From contig NC_044554.1 of the NCBI RefSeq assembly GCF_007565055.1, forward strand, positions 140,181,463 through 140,245,462: DNA of 64,000 nt, written 5' to 3'. Positions 1 to 14,870 of this stretch are shown here, piece by piece; position 1 is the stretch's first letter; every line of letters starts with the position of its first letter. Made by a program: the position numbers and the translations under genes. The stretch comes from Rhinopithecus roxellana. Its lineage: Eukaryota > Chordata > Mammalia > Primates > Cercopithecidae. A model generated the notes under the pieces. The model was not told the origin of the DNA. It saw only the letters and a list, made by a program, of their open reading frames with translations, and made no database searches.

Positions 1-1596
1 ATCTTACGGTGGTCCACATTTTCATTTAGGTATTGTCACTTTGTTTTCATGTACACTGATTGCCATATGTTGTTTGGTGCTTGTGCCATGCCAAAGTAGC
101 TGAATTTGCTGGCCTTTTAATTGCATGTGGTTCCCATGCACTGTAGTGCTAATGTGCCCATTTGCACAGTATTTCTCACGAAATGTGCAGAAACATATTT
201 TTAAATGTCCATTGCAGATCGACAGACTTTCCAGGAATGCCAGTTGTTCATTTCTTTATATGCATATACATACGTGTGTGTGTGTGGGTATGTATAACTA
301 TTTATATATTCATCTACCTATATAGAGAGAAAAAGGAGGAAGAAAAAGAGGAGAAGTTGTTTTTGTCTAGTAACACAAGTTAATGATTTGATAACTGTTA
401 ATATTATAAATATATTTTTTATTATAGTTTTTTTTATTGTCCCAACATCTGGCAATGAATTTTTTGTTACATTTATTACAGAACTGCTGAAGAATTGCAG
501 TTATAACTCAATGGAATACAGTTTGAAAAATAATGTTTTAGCTGAAGGCCTTTATATCTTTTAAAATGCAAATACCTCTACTTTCATCTGCAATCAGTCA
601 TTTATACATTAATGTGAATGAATTTATTAGACATCTTTCTGAGTTTAATTCAGAAGAGGAGGAGAAAAAGATGAACTCAGCTACTGAAAGAGATGGGAAA
701 GATCGAATGTTAAGGCTAAGAGAACTGAAGACTAATTTGGCCTAGTTTGCAGTTTTGCTTCAAGACTATGCCATCTACATATAATACATTTATTTGTATA
801 TACAAACACATATGCACAGAAAGAAAATGTCTACTGCATTAGTTGAGTGTGAATGTGAATATGTTTCAGAATTTCATCCAACTATTTTAGAATATTTTGC
901 TGGAATAATGTAATTAAATGTATTACTTATAATTTTGTCAACTCTAAAGTAAAGTCAACAGTAAAATTTCCAACCAATGAACTTATTGAAGATATTCTGA
1001 TTTTATTATGTGAGTGTCTTCAAAGACTGCAAGCAAATAAATTGTGCATAAGTCCCAGATTATGTATGGTTTAGTATAAATATGGACTTAATGCTCCAAA
1101 CCTGATCTCATACCTTTGGACTATGATACTTCTTTAAATTAAAATAAAAGAGTAAACTTAAAACAAATTAAATCCTTTCATTGAATAAAATAAGTACATT
1201 TATTACATGAATTTAGTTATAAGCTTCCCCCATTTTCTCCCCTTCCAAAAGAAACTAAAGTTTATGAAAGCAAGTATCTATTTCAACAGTGTAAAAATTT
1301 AGTTGAAACTTCTGATGATTTTTTACAGAGGCATATGAGAAACAGCGTTAGTTAATATTTTAAGAAAGAACAAGAAGAAAATTACATTATTAAGTTTTTC
1401 ATTTCATTTCATATATTTTCTAACAGTGAAAGTTATTAATTTTATTGTAAGTTAAAAATGAGTTGGACTAGAACCATATTGGCCATATTCATTCTAAAGT
1501 CAGTGCTTATAATAATTTTGTGTGAGTTTGAAATACATTTAAATTTGAAATACTGATTGATCCTCATATTTAATACTATTGCTTTGTTTGTTTGTT
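1..1596. other. AT-rich DGKB intron, no recognised feature
   Basis: Downstream part of the intron following the 4329-4524 exon. There is a short TG/TA-rich patch near 270-325. I saw no exon, RNA gene or clear interspersed repeat. Short open frames here lack splice or family support. Confidence 0.6.
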
Positions 1597-1884
1597 TGTT
1601 TTTTTTTTTTAGAGACAGAGTCCTTGCTCCATTGTCCAGGCTGGAGTGTAATGACTCAATTATAGCTCACTGCAGTCTTGAACTCCTGGGGTCAAGGGAT
1701 TGTCCCTCCTCAGCCTTCTGAGTAGTTGGGACTGTAGGCCTGTGTCACCCACTAGGTGCTATTCCACTTCCTCCTTTCCCAGTACGTTGCCTAGGCTGGG
1801 CTTGAACTCCCGGCTTCAAGTGATCCTCCTACCTTGGCCTCCCACAGTGTGAGGATTGCATGTGTGAGCCACCATGCCTGCCCT
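1597..1884 (-). mobile_element. Old Alu (AluJ-type), antisense
   Basis: Starts with a poly(T) run and 'agagacagagtccttgctcc', runs through both monomers in reverse and ends in 'gagccaccatgcctgcc'. It is heavily diverged, and the right arm has lost the usual spacing. Flanks 'ctattgctttg' and 'ctatcgctgtt' look like a decayed target-site duplication. Confidence 0.9.
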
Positions 1885-4328
1885 ATCGCTGTTTTAATGT
1901 CAAGAAATTGAAAACAAAATCAAGTGATAGAAATATTACTATTTAGGAAAGGGGTAAATGTGACTAACTCAGTAGCAAATTTTGTTTTTGGCTATTAAGT
2001 ATAACATTGAAGAATTAGCAGAATAAATATGAAATCAAAACTTAGAAGCATTTTGAGATACTTTTGGTATTCTGTTGCAAAATATCTCAAAGTGAAAATA
2101 CTGAAATTGCTAAAAAGAAAAGACTAATATATTACAGGTTTTTAAAAAATATTCAACTCAAAAGGTCATTCTTGGTTCTGAGATTATGTTTATCCTGAAA
2201 TAATACTAAATCAAAACTATAAGCTAGTCAGTTAAGTCAGGGAACAAAAATTGAGCCTAACATACTTCTGTTTTTGCTCATATAATGACCTTTGAAACCT
2301 CTTTGAGCTCTACTGTATTTTAACTTTTTCCCATCTGTGTCCTGAGAAAAATGTATTACTGAGTCACCAGGCCTATATATTCCCACTTCCTCATTTCCCA
2401 GTAGTTATGGGAAATTGGTTCTAATAGTTCCACAGTAGAAAGCAAGAAGACAGAAAGGGAAGAGAACGCTTTTCCAATAGTTATAGGTGCTGACAGCCTG
2501 TGACAATATTTGAGTCTGGTTTATATGTAGTTTATTCCAAATGTGTGTTCCTGAAAAAAAATCATACAAAGGAGGGTGAGTGAGCCCAGGTAAATGACAT
2601 GTATGCAGCAGCTCCAGAATGTACAGACATGTGTTTGGGTGAAGCACAGTCGTGTATCTAAGAAATGTTTGGCAACTCGGTGAATGTAGTTGGCAGCTGA
2701 GCCATTGAGAATCAATTTGTATAAGTATCGGGAATGTGTAGAATGACATACCAAGTATTGGGATGTAGTGACCAAACAGAAAACTTAACCTGGAAATTAT
2801 TTTGTATATATTATTTAGTAAAAATAGTTTTAAGGAAGGAAGCAAGGAGTACATATGTACTACCTAATGATACAGCCTACACGATTACAAAAGAGTTTTT
2901 TAAGTTTGGTCTTAGTATGATCCTTAAGCTAATTCCAATACTTAGAATTTTTCATTACCCTTTTTAGAAATCTAATTTTATATTTAAATGTATGTTTAAA
3001 TACAAATATAAATTAATGTCAATAACTTCTATAATAATTATGTTTATTTTCCTCCTCTAATTCATATAGCACAAACCTCTCATTTTTTCTCTATATTTCT
3101 CCTTCAAAGTATTATTTTCCTTGATATTTTCATACAGTTATATTTTGAGTATATAATTTTTAATTGACTTGTTATAACCTTGCTTGTACTAATACAGTTC
3201 TCCAAGATTACTTACACATTTTAAGGGCATCAAAACCACCTGTCATTGGCAGGCTGTGATAAGCATTTCTTTCAAGAGAATACCTAACACTTTCTCCATC
3301 AATCTTTTTCACTTTCATGGTACCAAATTTTATATAACAGAAGTCACTGCCTGTTACTGAAACTTGAACCAGGTACTCACAAAGACACCAAAACATAAAG
3401 CTATTGCCCACCACCATAAAGCCCACCAACCATTTTCTCACTTTATTCTATTTCATTTTTTAGTAATTTATTTATATTAGTCTATTAACACTGAAATCTC
3501 TTCATATTTTGTCCTTGGTACACTGAGCTGAGACAATATGTTTTGATTTCTCAGTGTCATCAATAGTATTAGGTAAATTCTAGAAGGTAAAAATGATATT
3601 GTAGAATTACATACGTAAACTATTGGGACATGATTAGTTATCAGAATATCACATTGATATCTTAGTTTATAAAATCTTTTAAGAATTAGCTATCATGTCC
3701 CAATGAGAACTATATTATAATAGAGTTGAAAATTCTGACCCATAGTTAGTATAGTCTATTTTTTTAGGTCTTTGCTCTCTGTTTCCCAGGTCTCCTACTT
3801 GTTGTTAGAACTTTCTGGAAAAATTCAGCAGACAACCAAAATTTATCATGGGATATTTAAACGTTCTGTTATATGTGGTACTTAGAACAACAGCTATGTA
3901 AAATAGCTTCAATCTCATAGCCTGACCAAAGCATAAAAGAACAAAATCCCTTAAAACACAACCTTAGAAAAGCCTTAACCAAGTCCTTATTCCAGCAACT
4001 CAAATGTCCTATTTAAGGCAATCACATTTCAGAAGAGCTTAATGTATAATATCTTCTATTTTATTATCCATGAAATACCCCAAATGTATTCTATTTTCTG
4101 TGGGAAGAGCTATATACAAAGAAGAATAATGAAAAATGTAGCCAATTTATACTTGAGTTATAATCTATTGTGATATAAGTTAATCACACATGGGTATCTC
4201 ATAATATGAAAAATACAACTGTAAAAATATATACATTACTATAGTGCAATGGAAAACTCTTTACTTTTAAAGAAGCCTTTGAAAGCAGGTTAACAAGCAA
4301 TTTAACAATTAATTGTTAGAAAACTGAC
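1885..4328. other. DGKB intron, nothing assignable
   Basis: Mostly unique-looking AT-rich sequence. A 77-codon minus-strand frame (3208-3441) and a 149-codon one (2405-2854) are open, but I recognise no protein family and see no matching splice sites. They may be chance or very old repeat remnants. Confidence 0.5.
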
Positions 4329-4524
4329 CTTGACTTGCAAACTTCAACTCTTTGGCATCTGTGAGGGTGGTCCTTTTGTCAGACCCTTTTTTCTCTATTC
4401 GTCGATGACTTCGTCTTTTCTTAGACTCTCCCCAAAGATTGGATCCTCCATGCATGCTTGGTATATTCAAAATAGCAATTCCTTCCAGAGAGATGTTTAT
4501 TAAATCTATCTGTACTCCATCACA
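4329..4524 (-). CDS. DGKB: DGKB coding exon (accessory part of the kinase catalytic region)
   Basis: Diacylglycerol kinase beta phosphorylates diacylglycerol to phosphatidic acid at membranes and is prominent in neurons. Read on the minus strand, this 196-base exon gives 65 uninterrupted codons starting CDGVQIDLINISLEG and including NIPSMHGGSNLWGE, a hallmark of the DGK accessory domain. A basic stretch (KKRRSHRR) and DAKELKFASQ follow. The acceptor (RC of 4525-4527 is 'cag', after a T-rich tract) and the donor (RC of 4323-4328 is 'gtcagt') set the ends. The exon starts in phase 0 and leaves one base (G) for the next codon. The basic segment fits the beta paralogue as I know it; alpha and gamma differ clearly there. 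The following exon (continuing DLSDQLLE in the family) was not found at 1-4328 and should lie below position 1. Seen: frame and splice sites. Known: family and paralogue motifs. Alternative: a very similar DGK paralogue, unlikely. Confidence 0.96.
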
Positions 4525-7500
4525 CTGATGGGTAAAAAGAAAGAAACAAACAGTAAAATATTTTATCTTTATTTCCCTGATTTCTTCTTTTTCATTTCCT
4601 CATCTTTTAATAAGAGCATTGAAATCCATAGTGTTGTCATTTCCACACAAGGCTTTCAAGAACAGTTAAACGCTTACCCTGAGTAATATAAAAGATGAAA
4701 TAACCCCTAACATTAACCAGTTATCTCTAGTAGTCCTTAATAATGATCAAATTAAGTCACCAGTATATCTTTGTTTGTAGGAAACCTTTGGGAGAGACTT
4801 GTTAGTATCTGCATATATATTTGACCAGCTGCAAATTTCTAATATGTTACACAAAGGTTAATTCTGGAAACTATGGTCAAATTTTAGGAAGAAATTGTGA
4901 TGATTGCCCCTATTTAGAACACACTGCAAGGTACTATTGGGGGAAAGTAAAGAAACAAAATTGATGCCTCCTGGTCTCACACCTTTGGGGCAAAGAAAGA
5001 AGTAGCTTAAAATACTTGTTTAAAAAAAAAAAGTAAAATTCAAAACAGTGATTCTAAGAGATTTCAATCACACTGAATTTACCAAGGATGACTTCTTGGA
5101 CTAGATGAAGTCCTAAGCAGATGTCAAAAGCCATGAGAGGCACAGTTGTCCAAATGAATATAGAGGACCAGGCAGATTGAGTGAGAGAAATAGGAGTAGC
5201 AGTTAAAAGACCTTCAATCCAGCATGATTTTATAGCTGCTGCAAAAATGGGTTTTTAAAAAAAGAAGGTTAATCAGCCCAATTTTTCTTAAATTCCTGGT
5301 GACAAAACACCCTGTTGATTATGAAAAATGTAAAATTCACTAACAATGTTTTGTTATATTCAGAGTGGTCACTTTTTAGTTTTTGGGATTTTCCATTCAT
5401 TTCCACTAAGGGACATATGTGGACAGTGACAAGACTATTCTGTATTTTTAAAATTACTATTTATTCATTTGTCTTCTCTAAAATGCTAGTTATTATTATA
5501 CATTCTAGAAATTATCCCATTTTCAATTATAAGTGAATATGAAAAGAGATAAAAGCACTTTGTTTTTTAAAGAATTTTGTGAGGGATATGCATTTCCTAA
5601 ACTGAAATATATTTACAGTGGCGTTATTTCATTTGCTATGTCTTAGTACAGGAAACGCTATTGACACTAACTTCATCATTTCTCATGGCAGTCATGATTT
5701 TTGAACTCAGAAGACACAGCATTCCATGAAAATGGTGAAAAACAAACAAAACAAAACAAAAAAAGCCCTCTCTTTTTCCACATTCGCCTCATCATACTGA
5801 AGCTAGGATTGCATCTTGTTCACCGAAAAATAAAAACTGTGAAATAAAGAAACACATCTTGAGACTCCTTGGCAGGGGTAGAAACAAATTCTAGAGAAAG
5901 TGCCAAGTTTTCATTTAATTTGTTTCAATGAGGGCGAAACCAAGATCTGGATGATGTCCCCTCCCCCCGCCGCCCCGCCAGAAAGCAGTGCTTTTTTCCT
6001 CCTTTTCTTGTGCTAAATTAAGATGATTTCTTTTTACTAAAGAATTCTGGTCATGTGTATACTCACTTACCGCTATATATTCTAGATAAACAGATATTAA
6101 TTTCATAATTAAAAGTAATCTTGTGTAAATACCCTGCAGGCCTCAATGAATCAAACACATACTGTGTGTCAGGCCTCCCACTGTCTTCAAGTGGAATGTA
6201 CTGGCTGGATAATTAGATAGTACATATTTTTTAACCTTATTTGCATGCATATTATATCTTTTGCACACTGACAAGCAGCAGTAACAACAAAAGTCAGATT
6301 ACCACAGGGAATTCCCACAAAGAAGTCTTCATTCCTTATAATTTGCAGCCTAAATTAAAATAATTTGATCTTTGACAAGGATGAAATGTCAAGCAGAAGG
6401 GGGTCCTCTACAAGCCACGGCCTGTGGCTTCTGAAATCTGCCTAATTTATGTCAGTCACTTCTTAATACATATTTAAGTATTACACGAAAAAGATGATAA
6501 ATATGCAATCTGACACCTTTGGTATTTCCCTGCTGTTAATTTATAAAGGTCTGGCTTCCCCCAAACTGACTAAAATCATTTAAATAACAGAAGAATCATG
6601 AAATAAGCTGGAGTCGGGGCCTGGCTTCCATTTTCACTCAATATTGAACACAGCAGGTAGTACACTAAGACAATTATTTGACTAGGCCTTAGAACCCCAC
6701 TGTGACAAGTTACTTTCAGAATTACTGAAGGAGGATTCCTTTGTTCATCTGCAGAAAAGGAGAGCATGTTGCAAAGAGGCTTCTTTAAAAAAAAAAAAAA
6801 AAAATGAAGCAGCTGAGTTACGTGTGACAATTGAAAAACATCAGTGTATGCCATTATTCATGTTTTCACTCTTCAGAGTCTTGTCATGTTTAGTTTTAGG
6901 GAAACAGAGTAAGTAGCTCTCTGAGAAGTGAAAAAAAAAATTCTGAAAGAGTTGCAAAGAACAAGGACTGATGAAGAACATTGATGTTCCTTTGAGAGCA
7001 GGACAATGTACTTAAATAAATTGCTATTTATTAATGATTTGTTTCCACTTGTTCTTGACCCCAGGCTACCTTCCTCTGTTTGCTTTAACGTTATGTTCAT
7101 TAGTCTGGAAAATTTCAGTGCTGGTTCTGATGGAGACCAGTAATTGTAGCATACCAGTTGAGTGCATGAAAATAAAAGCTGAGGTGAAGGCTATGAAATA
7201 TAAACAAGTTATAGTACTGTGTCAGATAATATTTTCATTCCCTTTGAGATTTATGACTTTTAAAAAGGTAGCTACAGAGGAAAAGAATATAAAAGCTTAA
7301 AAGCTAACAGCCTCAGTTAGTCAATAAATCCTGAGTATTTTTATTAGGTAGAAAAAAGGTCGTTAACATATAGTACTATGGGAGCTATTTATAGAGTGCA
7401 AGGCTGTGATGCCATTGTCCACTCTTTTCAGTTTTAAAATGGAAGATCTTATTCCAGAGACAAATTTGTCTAAAAGAAAAGAAGACAGTTTCAGTTTTTC

Positions 7501-8240
7501 TGCCAATGTGTTTTAATCTTCATGAATAAATGAGTCCTGAGTCACATTGTACAGAGGTGTTAAAAACAAGCTTTATATGTGACTTTAGTGTTTCAGATCC
7601 ACTTAACATGTCAGTTGATAGGACTATTTAAAACATGTAAAGAACTTTGGAGTGTGGATGGTAAATGTGATGAGATACAATTAATGATAAACTGTAATTT
7701 TTTTCCATAGTGGGTCTGATTCTATGTCTATATCAGATAAAAATTTCTATTTTTACTCCATGAAACCTAAAACATTATTTTATAGGTAATTTCGGTATTA
7801 GGACACATGGGGCAGAGACTGTGCTTGGGAATTCTGGCTATTGCCTTTAAGAACTCTGTTTTCCAGGTTGCTGAGCAATTGTCTTTTGAATCCTGCTAAT
7901 TTATTTTGTGTTTTTGATGCTACTCATGCCATTTATTAATTCTCGAGATCATTTAGGTTTCTAGGGGTATTTAATAATTACAATAAATCAGTATTTTGGG
8001 ATGGAAATTCTTGGCTTTAAAATTTACCATCTTTCCCAGTCTCCCTGTCAACCAAAAGACTGAAATATCTATAGAATAGGCTTTCTTATTCTCTCATTAA
8101 CTTTGCCCAGTACTCTGTGCAAACTAAACATTCATGAACTCTGTATCTTCAATTCCAAATGCTGACCTGTTTCTTAGGCACACATTTCACCCCCTGCCCT
8201 AAATACTTTAATATAAACATTGGTTTTAAAATATTTTCTT
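4525..8240. other. DGKB intron interval without recognised repeats
   Basis: AT-rich, with an A18 run at about 6787-6804 and an (AAAAC)n-like patch near 5742-5765. No exon-like or repeat-like segment I can name. Confidence 0.5.
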
Positions 8241-8520
8241 GCCAGGCGCGATGGCTCAAGCCTGTAATCCCAGCACTTTGGGAGTCTGAGACGGGTGGAT
8301 CACGAGGTCAGGAAATAGAGACCATCCTGGCTAACACGGTGAAACCCCATCTCTACTAAAAAATACAAAAAACTAGCCGGGCGTGGTGGCGGGCGCCTGT
8401 AGTCCCAGCTACTCGGGAGGCTGAGGCAGGAGAATGGCATAAACCCGGGAGGCGGAGCTTGCAGTGAGCTGAGATCCGGCCACTGCACTCCAGCCTGGGC
8501 GACAGAGCCAGACTCCGTCT

Positions 8521-8553
<33 letters not shown>
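8241..8553 (+). mobile_element. Young AluY, Old World monkey type
   Basis: Nearly complete Alu, missing about one G at the 5' end, with an uninterrupted 32-base poly(A) at 8522-8553. 'ggctcaagcctgtaatccc' and 'gagatccggccactgcactc' are variants I associate with cercopithecid AluY lineages, not with human AluY. Flanks 'aaatattttctt' (8229-8240) and 'aaaaaatttctt' (8548-8559) look like a target-site duplication. The long pure tail fits a fairly recent insertion. Confidence 0.92.
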
Positions 8554-8558
<5 letters not shown>

Positions 8559-9253
8559 TGTAACTTAAAAAAATTTATTTTTATCTTTTATAATAAAGTT
8601 AGAAGATAAATGAATATCTTTAAAAAATTCTACTTTGTGTATCATTAACTCTACATATATATGTAAATATATATTTTTTTCAATCAATTTGCTCATTAGA
8701 TTTAAACATTGTGGCAGCAACATAATTCTTGTTTCTCTTAAATTACTGAAGAAAATGTTTATCTCTGCAATGGAGATATAATAGTATCATAAGGTTTTAA
8801 TGAAGACTAAATCAAATAATATATGTGCATTGTTTAGCATCACCTGTGAAGCAGTTAATAATAGGTAAATCTTAACTATTATTCCATGATATTCATATAT
8901 ACCCAAATGTTTGCCCTCTTTGGGAGGAACTCATATGTGAAAGAGAAATATTAAATAAAAAAGACACACAAAAGAGAGTTTGATTTTGAAAAAGCTGCCT
9001 ATAAAACATGTATCTATTGCTGGAGGTTCTGTTTTTACTGAAGTAGTTTATTCTGTTATATATTTTTCAAACCATAGTAGGTATAATTTTAGGACAAATA
9101 GGAAGCAACAACAAACAGAATCAAATCTTCGAATTGCTGTTTTTGTTATATTTAATTATAAACTAACCTTGAGGGTAGAAAGGCATATTCTGCTAATATG
9201 ATAGACAGGATTCATTAAAAAGTGAGCAGAGAAGCAGATTTTGCCTTGCTATT
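8554..9253. other. DGKB intron, no recognised feature
   Basis: AT-rich single-copy-like sequence between the AluY and the (AC)n tract. No exon, RNA gene or repeat recognised. Confidence 0.5.
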
Positions 9254-9256
9254 CAT

Positions 9257-9288
<32 letters not shown>

Positions 9289-9296
9289 ACACACAC
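9254..9296. repeat. (AC)n microsatellite
   Basis: About 20 AC units, interrupted once by 'at'. A likely polymorphic intronic marker. Confidence 0.95.
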
Positions 9297-9894
9297 CAAG
9301 ATATGCAAAAATACAAGGGGGCATGCACACAGTGCCGGCTGTGATTTATAAATATTATGTAATAGCACCCAAAATAAGCCAGGGATGCAGAGCTAGAAGG
9401 CCAGGCTGAGAGAGTAAGTGGAAACAGCACTCCAAGAAACATAACTTAGTTCTTTCTACAGGCCCAGATTTCTTGGAGAACATTCTAAATAGTTTAAGAT
9501 CTCAAGCTCTGTGGATCAAAACCACTTAATTTTATCATTATTTATCACATTACAAATCACCATTTTGAAATGTATTTTCATTCAAAATATTTTGCTGTAA
9601 ATACAACACTTAAAGATTTTTTTTTTTTTACTTCATGATACATAGAATCTTATTTTATAGATCAACGGCTTTTCAATCTGTGCTCAAGGGTAGAATAAAG
9701 TAAAGGGAGGTGCAGGAGGATTCAGGATCTCCATGTATATTCAACCAAAGCCATACTTCTAATTTTTCTAAAACGTTTCAGTTTCTGCTGCAAATTGTAT
9801 TTGAGCATAATTTTTGAGGTTAAGAAATACTCAAAATCTAGTATATAAAGCAGTTTTTTAAAAAAAATAATGATTCTCAGAGTAAAGGGGGAAT

Positions 9895-10140
9895 GTATAT
9901 GTTTTATTGAATATATATACACATAAATATTTATATGTATATAACAATACATATGACACATAACTATATATACTAAATATTTATGTAGTTATATGTCATA
10001 TATAATATATAACTAAATATGTAACTGTAGTACATATATAGTTACATAGATATACATGTATATAGTTATATATGTGTTTTATATATATATCATTTTTGTA
10101 TACAGTTATATGTGTACATATACATATACACAGATATATC
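9895..10140. repeat. AT-rich (TATATG/TATAC) tract with hairpin
   Basis: About 245 bases of imperfect TA/TATG/TACA repeats. Within it 9951-9966 (atatgacacataacta) pairs with 9986-10001 (tagttatatgtcatat) at 15 of 16 positions over a 19-base loop. No gene content. Confidence 0.85.
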
Positions 10141-13234
<3,094 letters not shown>

Positions 13235-13554
13235 TAGATATCACCTCTTTTTTTGTTAGGATGGCTATTTTCAAAAACACCTCAGATAACAAGTACTGGC
13301 AAGGGTGTGGAGAAAAGGGAACATTTGTATACTGTTGGTGAGAATATAAATTTCTATAGCCATTATGGAAAACAGTACTAAGTTTCCTAAAAAAATTAAA
13401 AAATAGAACAACCATATGATCCAGCAATCTCTCTTCTGTATATATACCCCAAAGAAGTCAAATCAGTACCTCAAAGAGGTGTCTGCACTCCTACGTTCAT
13501 TGAAGCATTATTCATAATCACCAAGATGAATGAACAACCTAAGAGTGGATATAT

Positions 13555-13597
<43 letters not shown>

Positions 13598-14118
13598 ATT
13601 ACTCAGCCTTAAAAAAGAAGGAGATCCTGCCATTTGATGCAACATAGATGAAATTCTTGGATCTTACGCTAAGTGAAGGAAACTAGAACATAAAGACAAA
13701 TCTTACATGATCTCACTTGAGATCATGCAGAATCAAAAAAAGTCAAATACATAGAAGCAAAGAGTACAACTATGGTTATCAGGGGTCAAGGATGGGGGAA
13801 ATAAGGAAATGTTGGTCAAAGGATACAAACTTACAGTTATAAGATGAGTAAGTTTTGGAGACCTAATGTACAGTATGATGGCTATAATTAATGTATGGTA
13901 GCAAGGGGGAAAATAATGTATTACATATTTGAAATTAACTAGAAAAGTAGATTTTAAGTATTCTCACCACAAAAAGTTACTTTATGAAGTGATGGATATG
14001 TAATTAGCTTCATTGTGATAATTATTTCACAATATATGAAAACATAATATTGTACATCTTGAATATATACAATATTTATTTGTAAATTATACCTTAATAA
14101 AGCTGGAGAATAATAAGT
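13235..14118 (+). mobile_element. Old L1M 3' end, sense
   Basis: Begins in the distal ORF2 region (decayed 'ctggcaagggtgtggagaaa', 'atactgttggtgagaata') and runs through an L1M-type 3'UTR to 'taccttaataaagctggag'. An (AC)n tract at 13557-13594 sits where the 'ggata...tggtacatatac' part of ORF2 should be. Too diverged to code. Confidence 0.88.
13557..13594. repeat. (AC)n microsatellite inside an L1M
   Basis: About 19 pure AC units grown inside the old L1 sequence. Confidence 0.95.
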
Positions 14119-14560
14119 AGACATTATTTTGAGATAATTTTAAATTCCGGTGCAGTTGTAAAAAGTAACATGGAGGAGTCCAATGTGCCCGTTACAGTTT
14201 CCCCCAATGAAAATATCTTGCAAACTAGTACAACAGGACAGCCACAGTGCTGACATTGATACAGTCAAGATGCAGAACATTCCCATCACCACAAGGTTCC
14301 CTTAGGTTCCCTTATGTTGCCCTTTTATAACCACATCCACTTCCACCTGCCCCCACTCCTTCCTTTACTCTGACGACCACTAATCTGTCATCCAGTTGTA
14401 TAATTTTTTTTTTTATTTCAAGAATGGATATAAGTGGACTTATATAATAAGCAAATTTTGGCATTTGAATTTCTCACTTAGATTCATCCAAGTTGTTTCA
14501 TGTATCAACAGTTTCTTTTATCACTGAGTAGTAGTATATGGTATGAATGCATCATAGTAA
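14119..14560 (-). mobile_element. Old L1M/L1ME-like 3' region, antisense
   Basis: Contains 'gatacagtcaagatgcagaa', 'tgttgcccttttataaccac' and 'ttcatccaagttgtttcatg', recognisable as the reverse of an L1M-class 3'UTR. It sits directly between two sense L1 fragments. Confidence 0.75.
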
Positions 14561-14870
14561 AGGACTAGTATTTAGAATATATAGAGAACTCTGATGATTT
14601 GACAGTAAAAACAACCCAAACAATTTAATTAGAAAGAAAGAAAAGACATAAACAGACATTTCACCAAAATAGATATACAGATGGAAAAAAAATATGTAAA
14701 GATGCTCAGCAACATTAGCTTTTAGAGAAATACAAGTTAAAACCACAATGAGGTATCACCCCACACTTATCAGAATGACTAAAATAAAAAAGTAGTAAAA
14801 AAAATCTTGAATATATGTAATTTTCAGGTGATTTGTACCTCAATAAAGCTGAACATAAAAACATTGGTCT
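14561..14870 (+). mobile_element. Old L1 fragment, sense, internally shortened
   Basis: Decayed ORF2 C-terminal sequence ('atgctcagcaacattagctt', 'accacaatgaggtatcacc') is followed, after a gap, by an L1M 3' terminus ('gatttgtacctcaataaagc'). Confidence 0.75.

Noticed and set aside
2405..3441. 149- and 77-codon minus-strand frames just downstream of the DGKB exon
   Set aside because: They do not match the expected next DGKB sequence (DLSDQLLEVVGLEG region) and lack splice sites in the right phase.
9254..9296. Regular short repeats as a CRISPR-like array
   Set aside because: These are AC dinucleotide microsatellites without spacers, in a primate intron.
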